DNA of 64,000 nucleotides from contig JALOAI010000022.1 of NCBI GenBank assembly GCA_023228945.1, positions 27,851-91,850 of the forward strand, given 5' to 3'. The position numbers and the translations under genes were made by a program. The notes beneath the pieces were generated by a model, which was not told the DNA's origin, ran no database searches, and was given only the letters and a program-made list of their open reading frames with translations. Source of the DNA: Pigmentiphaga sp. Its GTDB lineage: Bacteria > Pseudomonadota > Gammaproteobacteria > Burkholderiales > Burkholderiaceae_B. Positions within the stretch are counted from its first letter, which is position 1; each line of letters starts with the position of its first letter. Below are positions 43,745 through 53,722 of the stretch, in pieces.

Positions 43745-43778
43745 GCCCCGAGGCAACGTAAAACCTCGGGGCATTTTT
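43745..43778 (+). terminator. Hairpin terminator between binding protein and permease genes
   Basis: Nine-base-pair stem GCCCCGAGG (43745-43753) with CCTCGGGGC (43764-43772), loop CAACGTAAAA, then ATTTTT. Because the permease and ATPase genes lie downstream on the same strand, it probably acts as a partial terminator that keeps binding-protein mRNA in excess. Confidence 0.75.
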
Positions 43779-43853
43779 GTCCGCCGGGCCGCGCACCACA
43801 CGAAACGCTCCCGTTTTGGGCGGCATCGCGGCGCAGGCGGCAAGCGTGGGGCC
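43773..43853. repeat. Decayed copy of the dispersed 79-bp repeat, opposite orientation
   Basis: Read on the minus strand it shows GGCCCCACGCTTGCCGCC and then the CGGCCCGGCGGACAAAAATG module in the same order and similar spacing as the intact units, but the central C6G7 palindrome is lost. It lies between the terminator above and the permease gene. Confidence 0.55.
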
Positions 43854-43929
43854 ATTCACTTCGTCCGGCGCGGTACCATGGTGTGCCGCGCCGGAGCGGA
43901 TCCTGACATCATCCTATCTGCATCCCGCC

Positions 43930-44835
43930 ATGTCCTTTTTCTCCATGATGGGCGCCTTCGAGATCGGGCTGATCTTCGCCTTGGTCGCGCTGGGGGTCCT
44001 GCTCTCGTTCCGGGTGCTGCGGTTTCCCGACCTCACGGTCGATGGCAGCTTTCCGCTGGGGGCGGCCGTTGCCGCCATACTTATCGTCAACGGCGTCAAC
44101 CCGTTTTTGGCCACCTTCATTGCCATGCTGGCGGGAGCGTTGGCCGGCATCGTCACCGGGTGGCTGAACGTCCGGTTGGGCATCATGGATCTGCTGGCCA
44201 GTATCCTGGTGATGATCGCGCTGTATTCGGTCAATCTGCGCATCATGGGCGGTCCGAACGTTCCATTGATCGCCGAACCCACGGTTTTTTCGATCACCCT
44301 GCCCGGATGGATGCCCGAATACGTCGAGCGGCCGCTGTTGCTGTTCGTCATCGTGATCGCGGCGAAGCTGGTGCTCGATTGGTATTTTTCAACGCGCAGC
44401 GGCCTGGCCATGCGCGCCACGGGCTCCAACCCGCGCATGGCGAGGTCGCAGGGCGTGGCCACCGGCCGTTCCATCCTGGTGGGCATGGCGATCTCCAACG
44501 CCATGGTGGCCCTGGCGGGCGCGATGTTCGCGCAAACGCAGGGTAGTGCCGATATCTCGATGGGCGTGGGCACCATCGTGATCGGCCTGGCGGCGGTGAT
44601 CGTAGGCGAAAGCGTGCTGCCGTCGCGGCGCTTCGTCATCATCACCCTGTCGGTGATCCTCGGCGCCATCCTGTATCGCTTTTTCATCACCTTGGCGCTC
44701 AATAGCGATTTCATCGGCCTGCAAGCCCAAGACCTCAATCTGATTACGGCGGTGCTGGTGGTGATCGCGCTCGTCTTGCCCAAGCTCAAGAGCCGGTTCA
44801 AGCGCCGGGCGGCGCCGGCCGCCAAGGAGTCCTGA
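43930..44835 (+). CDS. ABC transporter permease, TrpY-like
   Basis: The 301-residue permease belongs to the branched-chain amino acid/ribose-type BPD_transp_2 family. N-terminal FALVALGVLLSFRVLRFPDLTVDGSF is the hallmark of the partners of ABC_sub_bind proteins. It has eight or more hydrophobic helices, and RSGLAMRATGSNPRMARSQG is the ATPase-coupling loop. It likely homodimerises. It lies 244 bases after the binding protein gene, beyond an internal terminator, and 32 bases before the ATPase gene. Confidence 0.92.
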   Translation: MSFFSMMGAFEIGLIFALVALGVLLSFRVLRFPDLTVDGSFPLGAAVAAILIVNGVNPFLATFIAMLAGALAGIVTGWLNVRLGIMDLLASILVMIALYSVNLRIMGGPNVPLIAEPTVFSITLPGWMPEYVERPLLLFVIVIAAKLVLDWYFSTRSGLAMRATGSNPRMARSQGVATGRSILVGMAISNAMVALAGAMFAQTQGSADISMGVGTIVIGLAAVIVGESVLPSRRFVIITLSVILGAILYRFFITLALNSDFIGLQAQDLNLITAVLVVIALVLPKLKSRFKRRAAPAAKES

Positions 44836-44867
44836 GATGAAACTACCCCCACGCTCCGGAGGCTGAC

Positions 44868-45662
44868 ATGCTACGCGCTAAAGATCTGCACATCACGTTC
44901 AATCAGGGGACTCCGATCGAGACGCGGGCGCTGCGTGGTCTGAGTCTGGAGATTCCTTCCGGTCAGTTCGTTACCGTGATCGGCTCCAATGGCGCGGGCA
45001 AGTCGACCTTTCTCAATGCGGTGTCGGGTGACTTGTCCGTGGATTCCGGCGTCATCGAGATCGATGGCATCGACGTCACTCGCAAACCCGTGTGGGAGCG
45101 GGCCAAGCACGTGGCGCGCGTGTTTCAGGACCCGCTGGCTGGTACCTGCGAAGACCTGACGATCGAAGAAAACATGTCGCTGGCCTGGTCGCGAGGCCAG
45201 AAGCGTGGTTTTCCGCGCGCGCTCAACGGTTCATTGCGCGAACTGTTCCGCGAACGGGTGGCGGTGTTGGGCCTGGGGTTGGAGCGCCGCCTGAGCGACC
45301 GCATCGGCCTGCTCTCCGGAGGCCAGCGGCAGGCGGTGAGTCTGCTGATGGCGGCGCTGCAGCCTTCGCGCATTTTGTTGCTCGACGAGCATACCGCCGC
45401 CCTGGATCCCAAAACCGCGGCTTTCGTGCTGGATCTCACCACCAAGATCGTGGCCGAAACCGGTCTCACGACGATGATGGTGACGCACAGCATGCGCCAG
45501 GCGCTGGACGTCGGCGATCGCACCGTCATGCTGCACCAGGGCAAGGTGGTGCTCGATGTCTCGGGCGCCGAGCGCAAGGGCCTGGATGTACCCGACCTGC
45601 TGCAGATGTTCGAACGCGTTCGCGGCGAAAAACTGTCGGATGACGCCTTGTTGCTGGGATGA
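44868..45662 (+). CDS. ABC transporter ATP-binding protein, TrpZ-like
   Basis: The 264-residue ATPase has Walker A GSNGAGKST (residues 38-46), Q-loop in ARVFQDPLAGT, signature LSGGQRQAVSLLMA, Walker B ILLLDEHTAALDP and switch VTHSMRQAL. The His after the Walker B glutamate (DEHTAALDP) instead of the common Pro/Ala is typical of this subfamily. It completes the three-part importer with the two genes before it. Confidence 0.94.
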   Translation: MLRAKDLHITFNQGTPIETRALRGLSLEIPSGQFVTVIGSNGAGKSTFLNAVSGDLSVDSGVIEIDGIDVTRKPVWERAKHVARVFQDPLAGTCEDLTIEENMSLAWSRGQKRGFPRALNGSLRELFRERVAVLGLGLERRLSDRIGLLSGGQRQAVSLLMAALQPSRILLLDEHTAALDPKTAAFVLDLTTKIVAETGLTTMMVTHSMRQALDVGDRTVMLHQGKVVLDVSGAERKGLDVPDLLQMFERVRGEKLSDDALLLG

Positions 45663-45960
45663 CCAATCGCCATCGTGGCACGCGAAACCAGACGACACAA
45701 GGCAACACGGCGTCAGGGCGGCGATATTCCGCGCAGAAAGCCGGAGCGTCAAGGCAGTGGACCGTATAGCTGGGAGGGGGGCGGACGGAAAGCGTCCAAG
45801 GAGGCGACGAAATCACCTGGCTGAAGCAAGGGTGGGCGATATGTCGTAAGAGGGGGCCGGCATTTTCAACAGAAAGGTTCGGCGCGACGGCAAGGCATAA
45901 GAAACCGCAGCCGCGGGTAAACGGGAGGAGACTAGCCCGTTTACCCTGTGGCGCGCGGCA
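45663..45960. other. Intergenic region with an 11-bp inverted repeat
   Basis: 298 bases between convergent genes. The only structure I find is GGGTAAACGGG (45915-45925) with CCCGTTTACCC (45936-45946), a perfect 11-bp stem 15 bases beyond the stop of the small gene on the minus strand. No U-run follows. Its GTTTACCC arms resemble the operator sequence GGGTAAACCC upstream of the same small gene. Confidence 0.6.
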
Positions 45961-46185
45961 TTACAGGTAGTGGTTGAGACGCGGGTAGCGCTGGCCGACT
46001 TCATCCATCACCGCGCGGGTTTCGGCGGCGAGTTCGGCGAGGCCCCGGATCTTGTCAACCACGAAGTTGATCACGCCGGTAACCGGATAGAACCGGGTTT
46101 GCTGTTCAGCCACCATCTGGCGCAGCAGTTGGCGCTCGGCGGCATCGGTCAGGCGGAAGTCGGCGTTCAAAACGAGATTGTTCAT
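45961..46185 (-). CDS. Small helical protein of unknown function behind an operator array
   Basis: I do not recognise this 74-residue protein. It is soluble and mostly helical by eye, with no signal peptide, Cys or membrane segment: MNNLVLNADFRLTDAAERQL, then MVAEQQTRFYPVTGVINFVV, DKIRGLAELAAETRAVMDEV and a Tyr-ending tail RYPRLNHYL. AGGAG lies six bases before the ATG. A near-consensus promoter with three palindromic operators is directly upstream, which strongly supports a real, tightly regulated gene. Its neighbours (ABC ATPase, argG) give no functional clue. Confidence 0.72.
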   Translation of the reverse strand: MNNLVLNADFRLTDAAERQLLRQMVAEQQTRFYPVTGVINFVVDKIRGLAELAAETRAVMDEVGQRYPRLNHYL

Positions 46186-46224
46186 GGTGTGCTCCTGTGC
46201 GGGGTTGTTGTCTAGCTGATTTGC

Positions 46225-46289
46225 TAGGGTTAACCCTATTATAGGGAAAACCCTAGGCAATAGCAAGCCCTGTCATGGGGTAAACCCTA
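46225..46289 (-). promoter_or_regulatory. Promoter overlapped by three phased TAGGG-n4-CCCTA operators
   Basis: The promoter on the minus strand is TTGCTA (46266-46261), 17-bp spacer, perfect TATAAT (46243-46238). Palindromes: TAGGGTTAACCCTA (46225-46238), TAGGGAAAACCCTA (46242-46255) and TGGGGTAAACCCTA (46276-46289, one mismatch). Their centres are 17 and 34 bp apart. One sits just downstream of the -10, one in the spacer, one upstream of the -35. A further palindrome TATCCAT-gaat-ATGGATA lies at 46291-46308. The bases from there to argG (46309-46492) hold no supported feature. Confidence 0.75.
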
Positions 46290-46492
46290 GGTATCCATGA
46301 ATATGGATATTTTCATCAGGAGTGTTGTCGTTACGCAACAGCCGGCCTCGGTGCTCGGCGACGCCAGAAACGACACAACCGCCCGAAGGCGGCTGTGGTG
46401 GGAAGAGCTGGATTTTTTTGCGGAGCCCGGTGGACGGGAGGCCTTCGGGCAATGAGCCGGAACCTTGCCGCCAAACGGGCCTGGGCGGGCGA

Positions 46493-47722
46493 TCAGCCGC
46501 CGCGCTTGCGGCGGGCGTTTTCGGCAATGCGCATGCGCAGCGCATTGAGCTTGATGAAGCCGCCAGCATCCGCCTGGTCGTAGGCGCCGCCGTCGTCGTC
46601 GAAGGTAGCGATATTCTGGTCGAACAGCGTGTTGTCGGAATCGCGCGCCACGGTATAAACATTGCCCTTATAGAGCTTGAGGCGCACCCAGCCGGTGACG
46701 GCCTGCTGGGTGTGGTCGATCAGCACCTGCAGCGCCCGGCGCTCGGGGCTCCACCAGTAGCCGTTGTAGATCAGGCTGGCGTAGCGCGGCATCAGGTCGT
46801 CTTTGAGGTGGGCGACTTCGCGATCGAGAGTGATGGATTCGATGGCGCGATGGGCGCGCAGCATGATCGTGCCGCCGGGGGTTTCGTAGCAGCCGCGCGA
46901 CTTCATGCCGACGTAGCGGTTCTCGACGAGGTCGAGACGGCCGATGCCATGCTTGCCGCCGATTTCGTTCAGGCGCGTGAGCACCTGGGCGGGGCTGAGG
47001 GCCTCGCCATTGATGGCGACGATGTCGCCTTTTTCGAAGGTGAGATCGAGGTATTCGGGGGTGTCGGGCGCCGCTTCGGGAGAAACGGTCCAGCGCCACA
47101 TGGAGTCTTCGGCCTCGGCCTTGGGGTCTTCGAGGTGGCGGCCTTCGTAGCTGATGTGCAGCAGGTTGGCGTCCATCGAGTAGGGGGCGCCACCTTGCTT
47201 GTGTTTCATGTCGATGGCGATGTCGGCGGCTTCGGCGTAGGCCAGGAGCTTCTCGCGCGAGAGGAGATCCCACTCGCGCCACGGCGCGATCACCTTGATG
47301 CCCGGTTCGAGGGCGTAGTAGCCGAGCTCGAAGCGGACCTGGTCGTTGCCTTTGCCGGTGGCGCCGTGCGAGACCGCGTCGGCGCCCACCTGGCGGGCGA
47401 TCTCGATCTGGCGTTTGGCGATCAGGGGCCGAGCGATCGAGGTGCCGAGCAGATACTCGCCTTCGTAGACGGTATTGGCGCGGAACATCGGATAGACGAA
47501 ATCGCGCACGAATTCTTCGCGCAGATCGTCGATGAAGATGTGCTCGGGCTTGATGCCAAACTTGAGCGCCTTGGCGCGCGCCGGTTCGAGCTCGTCGCCC
47601 TGGCCGATATCGGCCGTGAAAGTAACGACCTCGCATTGGTAGGTGTCCTGCAGCCATTTCAGGATGACCGAGGTGTCGAGCCCGCCAGAGTAGGCTAGGA
47701 CGACCTTTTTGACTTCACTCAT
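46493..47722 (-). CDS. argG: Argininosuccinate synthase
   Basis: It joins citrulline and aspartate with ATP, the penultimate step of arginine synthesis. The PP-loop is AYSGGLDTS at residues 10-18. Other family segments are FTADIGQGDELEPAR, VSHGATGKGNDQVRFE, YSMDANLLHISYEGRHLEDP and YVGMKSRGCYETPGG. Length is 409 residues, the short (non-E. coli) class. It is 190 bases downstream of argF on the same strand and may have its own promoter. Confidence 0.98.
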   Translation of the reverse strand: MSEVKKVVLAYSGGLDTSVILKWLQDTYQCEVVTFTADIGQGDELEPARAKALKFGIKPEHIFIDDLREEFVRDFVYPMFRANTVYEGEYLLGTSIARPLIAKRQIEIARQVGADAVSHGATGKGNDQVRFELGYYALEPGIKVIAPWREWDLLSREKLLAYAEAADIAIDMKHKQGGAPYSMDANLLHISYEGRHLEDPKAEAEDSMWRWTVSPEAAPDTPEYLDLTFEKGDIVAINGEALSPAQVLTRLNEIGGKHGIGRLDLVENRYVGMKSRGCYETPGGTIMLRAHRAIESITLDREVAHLKDDLMPRYASLIYNGYWWSPERRALQVLIDHTQQAVTGWVRLKLYKGNVYTVARDSDNTLFDQNIATFDDDGGAYDQADAGGFIKLNALRMRIAENARRKRGG

Positions 47723-47912
47723 GGGGATATTCCGACAAAAGGGCGAGAGTTCGCATTGGCGCGACCTCGCAAGAGGCGGCCGGGAGCACGGCGTGATGGC
47801 TGCGCTCCCGCTGGAAACCGGACGCGTGCATGATTTCGCATCGGCTCGCGCCGTGTAAAAAAGCCAGCCCGAAATTATAGGCTAACCGGGCTGACAATAA
47901 GCCGGGCACGGC

Positions 47913-48860
<948 letters not shown>

Positions 48861-48877
48861 ATCGGGCTCCATTCGGC

Positions 48878-50056
48878 TCAGCCACCCGCCAGGAAGCCTT
48901 GGATCACGGGTACCAGGCGCGCGACGATCTCATCGGCTTCGCCGCGTTGCAAAGTGAGGGGTGGCAGCAGGCGAACGGTGCGTTCGCGGGTCACGTTGAT
49001 CAGCAGGCCGGCGTCGAGCGCCAGCTTGGGAATGGCGGGACAGGGGCGGTCGAGTTCGACGCCGATCATCAGGCCGCGCCCGCGCACTTCCACCACGCCG
49101 GCGGTACCGGCCAGCGCCTGCGCCAACTGTGCCTGAAGGTGGTTGCCGACGTTATGGGCGTTGTCGAGCAGCTTGTCGTCGGCCAGGGTTTGCAGCACGG
49201 TAAGGGCGGCGTGGCAGACCAGCGGATTGCCGCCGAAGGTGGTGCCGTGGCTACCGGGCGTAAACACGCCGGCGGCCCGGCCGGCCATCACGGTGGCGCC
49301 GATGGGCACGCCGCCGCCCAGGCCCTTGGCCAGGGTCATGACGTCGGGCTTGATGTCGGCCCACTGATGGGCAAACCATTTGCCGGTGCGGCCGATGCCG
49401 GATTGGACTTCGTCGATGATGAGCAGCCAGCCGCGCTCGTCGCACAGCTTGCGCACCGCCTTGAGGTAATCGATCTCGGCGGGCCGGATGCCGCCTTCGC
49501 CCTGCAGGGTTTCAAGCATCACGGTGTTGACCCGCGGCTCGGCCTCGGCGGCCCTGACGATGGCATCGATGCTGTTGAAGGCGACCTGGATGAAACCGGT
49601 GGGCATGGGCTCGAAGCCCTCGCGGGCCTTGGCGCTGCCGGTGGCCGCCAGCGTGGCCAGGGTGCGGCCATGCCACGACGATTCCATGGTGACGATGTGG
49701 GCGTGCGTGTTGCCGTTTTTATGGCCGTACAGGCGGGCGAGCTTGATCGCGGTTTCGTTGGCTTCGGAACCGGAGGAGCTGAAGGAGACCTCTTGCATGC
49801 CGGAAAGCTCGGTGATGCGGCGGGCCAGGGCTTCTTGCTGGGGAATCTGGTAAATGTTGGAGACGTGCAGCACCTTGGCGGCCTGCTCGGCGATGGCCGA
49901 CACCAGCCGCGGGTGATTGTGCCCCAGACTGGAAACGCCGATGCCCGACAGGGCGTCGAGATAGCGTCGGCCCTCGGTATCCCACAGCCAGACTCCCTGA
50001 CCATGCGTGAATGCCACTGGCAAACGGGCGAAGATATTGGCAAGTACCGAGGACAT
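48878..50056 (-). CDS. argD: Acetylornithine aminotransferase
   Basis: This class III PLP transaminase makes N-acetylornithine (and often N-succinyl-diaminopimelate). Recognisable: SGIGVSSLGHNHPRLV, SSSGSEANETAIKLAR, LIIDEVQSGIGRTGKW, and the PLP lysine in MTLAKGLGGGVPIGA. Length is 392 residues. GGAG precedes ATG 50056 by nine bases. It is the first gene of argDF and divergent from the DUF3579 gene across 291 bases. Confidence 0.96.
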   Translation of the reverse strand: MSSVLANIFARLPVAFTHGQGVWLWDTEGRRYLDALSGIGVSSLGHNHPRLVSAIAEQAAKVLHVSNIYQIPQQEALARRITELSGMQEVSFSSSGSEANETAIKLARLYGHKNGNTHAHIVTMESSWHGRTLATLAATGSAKAREGFEPMPTGFIQVAFNSIDAIVRAAEAEPRVNTVMLETLQGEGGIRPAEIDYLKAVRKLCDERGWLLIIDEVQSGIGRTGKWFAHQWADIKPDVMTLAKGLGGGVPIGATVMAGRAAGVFTPGSHGTTFGGNPLVCHAALTVLQTLADDKLLDNAHNVGNHLQAQLAQALAGTAGVVEVRGRGLMIGVELDRPCPAIPKLALDAGLLINVTRERTVRLLPPLTLQRGEADEIVARLVPVIQGFLAGG

Positions 50057-50347
50057 GCAGAAGACTCCAGCGCGGGCGATGACTCCACCGGCTGCGTCGC
50101 TGCGCGCCACTGCCGGGACGGACGGAAAACGCCAATGATACTTGAGAATTCCGCACATAACGGCGTGTATCACGCGGGGGCTTCCTACGGTGTTTGCGGG
50201 ATTACCCGGAGGGCGGCGACGCAATCGACTACAATCCGCAGCGCGTCAGCGGGAAGACCGGCGGCCGCTGCCGGATTCGCCGGGGCGGCCGGCCCGAGGG
50301 CCGTTTATTGGAGTTCAAACGGCAGCAGGCGCCCGTACACCAGCAAC

Positions 50348-50665
50348 ATGACAAACACGGTCCGGCAGTTCATTCTCTATGGCACGACGCGCCAGGGTGC
50401 GCGCTTTCGGCCCAGCGACTGGGCCGAGCGCCTGGCGGGCGTCATGGCCCGATTCCGGCCGCCCGGCGCGGCGGCCAGTCCCTACACCTATTCGCCCTAT
50501 GCCGTGCCCACGCTGATCGATGGCGTGAAGTGCGTGGTCATCGATGAGCGGCTGCGCGATATCGAGCCCCTGGCCTGGAAGTTCGCGGTGGATTTCGGCC
50601 GGGACAACGATCTGGTCACCAGCGAAGCCTGCCTGCTGCCCGAAGCCGGCCGCCAGGGCGACTGA
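50348..50665 (+). CDS. DUF3579 protein
   Basis: The 105-residue soluble protein begins MTNTVRQFILYGTTRQGARF and contains PSDWAERLAGVMARF, YSPYAVPTLIDGVKCVVID and a C-terminal VDFGRDNDLVTSEACLLPE, the DUF3579 pattern. This family is found in betaproteobacteria, commonly divergent from arginine genes or near rpsT. Function unknown. An ATG-proximal ribosome site is weak. No regulatory domain is apparent, so a link to arginine control is only positional. Confidence 0.86.
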   Translation: MTNTVRQFILYGTTRQGARFRPSDWAERLAGVMARFRPPGAAASPYTYSPYAVPTLIDGVKCVVIDERLRDIEPLAWKFAVDFGRDNDLVTSEACLLPEAGRQGD

Positions 50666-50767
50666 CCAGGCTGGCCGGGCGGGTCGCCCAGGGGCGCGCC
50701 CGCCCTCGGCAGGGATTCGGCGCGGGCGCAGCGGGCGTGGCGCCGCCCGCCGGGGGGCGGCCCCGGC

Positions 50768-53722
50768 TCACCCCGAGTTGCGCAAGCCCGCCGCGACGCC
50801 GTTGATGGTCATGTGCAGACCATTGCGCTCGCGGACATCGGGTTCGCGATCTTCATCGATGCGCTGGCGGTGGCGGCGCAGCAACTCGACCTGCAGGTGA
50901 TTGAGCGGGTCGATGTAGGCGGTGCGGTTGCGGATCGAGCGCGCCAGCAGTGGCTGGTTTTCCAGTAGATAGCGCTGGCCGGTGATGTCGAGCACCGCCG
51001 CCACGCTGCACTCCCACTCGCGCCGGATGGCGCCGAAGATGCGTTCGCGCAGGCCGTCATCGCCGACCAGGGCGGCGTAGCGCGAAGCCAGGGCGAGATC
51101 GGTCTTGGCCAGGACCATCTCGAGGTTCGACATCAGGTTGCGGAAGAAAGGCCAGTCGCGGGCCATCTGGCGCAAGCGCGCCAGTCGTGCCTCGCGTTCC
51201 GACGGGATGGCATCGAGATGATGGCGGATCGCCGCCCCCACGCCATACCAGCCGGGTAGCAAGAGGCGGCACTGCGCCCAGGAAAAGCCCCACGGAATGG
51301 CGCGAAGGTCTTCGATGCGCGCGCTGCGCTTGCGCGAGGCCGGCCGCGATCCGATGTTGAGCGCCGCGATCTCATTGATGGGCGTGGACTCGAAGAAATA
51401 TCGCGCAAAGTCGGGCGTGTCGTAGACCAATTGGCGATAGGCCTGGAAGGCGTGATCGGACAGCTCCTGCATGAGCTCGCCGTACTGCTGCAGCGCGGCA
51501 TCGTCGTCGTCCACACTGGCCGGCGACAGGCTGGCGGCCAGCGTGGCCGACACCAGCAGCTCGAGGTGCCAGCGGCCGGTCTGCGCATCGTTGTACTTGC
51601 TCTGGATGACCTCGCCTTGCTCCGTCAGCCGCAACTGGCCGGCCACCGTGGCGGGCGGTTGCGCGAGGATGGCGTCGTAGCTCGGACCGCCGCCGCGGCC
51701 CACCGTGCCGCCCCGGCCATGGAACAGCCGCAGGCGCACGCCGCGTTCGGCGAAGATCTGCACCAGCCGCCGCTCGCACTGGTAGAGCGCCCAACTGGAA
51801 GTGAGGATGCCGCCGTCTTTGTTGCTGTCGGAATAGCCCAGCATGACCTCCTGGGTGCCCGCTTGGGCCGCGCTTACGCGGGCCGCCACCTCGGGCAGGT
51901 CGAGCCAGCGGGCCATGATGTCCGGCCCGTGCTCCAGGTCGGCGATGGTTTCGAAGAGCGGCACCACCATCAGGCCGTCTTCGGCGGCCGGCGGCGCGCC
52001 GGGCGGGATCAGGCCCGACTCTTTCTGCAGCACCAGGACCTCGAGGAGGTCGGACAAGGTTTCGGTGTGCGACACGATGGTGTGGCGCACGACGTCGTTG
52101 CCGTAGCGGCGGCGCAGTTGCGCCGCGGCGCGCAGGATGGCGAGCTCGCGTGTGGTTTCGTCGGAATAGGGGAGCCAGGGCGAAACCAGCGGCCGGGTCT
52201 GGCGCAGCTCCTGGCGCAGCAGCTCGACGCGTTGCCCTTCGTCGAGCGCGGCGTAGTCGCCGTGGGTGCCGGCCGTACGGAACAGCTCGGCCACCACGCG
52301 TTCGTGCACATCGGAGCTTTGCCGCAGATCGATGGTGGCGAGATGGAAGCCGAAGACGGCCACCGCCCGTTGCAGAGCCGCCAGGCGCAGGCGCAGGATG
52401 GGCGCGGCCCGCTGGGCTATCAGGGCCTGCGCAATGATGTTGAGATCGGCGGCGAAAGCCTCCGCGTCGGGATAGGGGGTGCCGGGCGCGGCGCGGCGTC
52501 TGGTGGAGGCCTGGCCGGTGAGCTCGGTGGCGGTGGCCGCGAGGCGACCGTAGATGCCGATCAACGCCCGGCGATAAGGCTCGTCCTGGCGATGCGGCGA
52601 GGTATCCGGCGATACGGCGGCAAGCTCGCGCAGATCGGTGGGGATGGGGCCGAGCAGGGCGCTGAGCGAGAGTTCGGCGCCCAGGGCGTGAACCTCTTCG
52701 AGATAGTGATCGAGCGCCGTCGCCGCCTGCTGGCGGGCGGCATGCTCCAGCGTGGTGTCGTCCACGTTCGGATTGCCGTCGCGATCGCCGCCGATCCAGC
52801 TGCCCATGCGCAGAAACGGGGGCAGTGGCGGCGGCGGCGGCGCAAAGGCATCGCCATCGGCGGCGGCGCCTTCCAGCCATTCGGCGAGATCGGCGTACAG
52901 TGCGGGGATCTCGGGCAGAAAGGTCTGGCGATAGAAGGTCAGCGCATTGTCGATTTCGTCCGCCACCTGCAGCCCCATATTGCGCAGCAGGCGGGTTTGC
53001 CACAGCGTGGTGATGCGCCCCAGAAGAGCCCGCTGCAGCGCCTTGCGCTCATCGGCGGTGAGATCCTGGTCGAGCCGCGGCAGCAGGCCCGCGAGGGCGT
53101 GGTGGTTGTCCAGGGTGCTCTTGCGCTGGACTTCGGTGGGGTGGGCCGTCAGCACCGGAACGAGACAGGCATCGGCCAGCAGGGCGCGAATCGTGTCGGC
53201 TTCGTGGCCCTGGTCGGCGAGTTCCCGCAATGTGTGTCGCAGGCTGCCGCGCTCGGGCTCGCCGCCGGCCAGCGCCCGCTCGCGGCGCTGGCGATGCTGG
53301 TCGCGGTCTTCGGCAAGATTGGACAGATGCAGAAAATAGGTGAACGCGCGCACCACCAGGTTGGCGTCTTCCTGCGAGAGCTCGGCCAGCGTGGCGTCGA
53401 GCGCCTGCCCCGCCGCGGGGTCGTCGTCGCGCCGGAAGGCCACGGCATTCTGTCGAATGGCTTCGATGGTATCGAACATCGGCTCGCCTTCGTGGGCGCG
53501 GATCACGTCGCCCAACAACTTGCCCAGCAGGCGGATATCGCCGCGCAGGGCGCGATCGGTGTCGGCGTGCTGGTCGAGGTCGGGATCCAGGGCCAGGGTC
53601 AGAAGTTCCGGCCTGCCGGCCCGGGTGCCGTCGCCAGACGGGACGGCCTTCGATTCCATCGGCTTTTGGCCTCGCTCGGTCTCGTCGTGACTGGCGGGGC
53701 CTGCGCTTGGGCGCATGGTCAT
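50768..53722 (-). CDS. ppc: Phosphoenolpyruvate carboxylase
   Basis: This biotin-independent carboxylase makes oxaloacetate from PEP and bicarbonate to refill the TCA cycle. The catalytic His lies in VLTAHPTEVQRKS, the Lys/Arg loop in FHGRGGTVGRGGGPS, and the allosteric/Arg region in IPWGFSWAQCRLLLPGWYG. The C-terminus MTINGVAAGLRNSG is canonical. At 984 residues it is longer than E. coli Ppc by an N-terminal stretch of about 45 charged residues with no domain. GGAG precedes ATG 53722. Confidence 0.97.
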   Translation of the reverse strand: MTMRPSAGPASHDETERGQKPMESKAVPSGDGTRAGRPELLTLALDPDLDQHADTDRALRGDIRLLGKLLGDVIRAHEGEPMFDTIEAIRQNAVAFRRDDDPAAGQALDATLAELSQEDANLVVRAFTYFLHLSNLAEDRDQHRQRRERALAGGEPERGSLRHTLRELADQGHEADTIRALLADACLVPVLTAHPTEVQRKSTLDNHHALAGLLPRLDQDLTADERKALQRALLGRITTLWQTRLLRNMGLQVADEIDNALTFYRQTFLPEIPALYADLAEWLEGAAADGDAFAPPPPPLPPFLRMGSWIGGDRDGNPNVDDTTLEHAARQQAATALDHYLEEVHALGAELSLSALLGPIPTDLRELAAVSPDTSPHRQDEPYRRALIGIYGRLAATATELTGQASTRRRAAPGTPYPDAEAFAADLNIIAQALIAQRAAPILRLRLAALQRAVAVFGFHLATIDLRQSSDVHERVVAELFRTAGTHGDYAALDEGQRVELLRQELRQTRPLVSPWLPYSDETTRELAILRAAAQLRRRYGNDVVRHTIVSHTETLSDLLEVLVLQKESGLIPPGAPPAAEDGLMVVPLFETIADLEHGPDIMARWLDLPEVAARVSAAQAGTQEVMLGYSDSNKDGGILTSSWALYQCERRLVQIFAERGVRLRLFHGRGGTVGRGGGPSYDAILAQPPATVAGQLRLTEQGEVIQSKYNDAQTGRWHLELLVSATLAASLSPASVDDDDAALQQYGELMQELSDHAFQAYRQLVYDTPDFARYFFESTPINEIAALNIGSRPASRKRSARIEDLRAIPWGFSWAQCRLLLPGWYGVGAAIRHHLDAIPSEREARLARLRQMARDWPFFRNLMSNLEMVLAKTDLALASRYAALVGDDGLRERIFGAIRREWECSVAAVLDITGQRYLLENQPLLARSIRNRTAYIDPLNHLQVELLRRHRQRIDEDREPDVRERNGLHMTINGVAAGLRNSG

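Noticed and set aside
43686..43929. Riboswitch or T-box in front of the TrpY-like permease
   Set aside because: The gap is explained by a terminator hairpin and a decayed repeat; no conserved aptamer or T-box sequence is visible.
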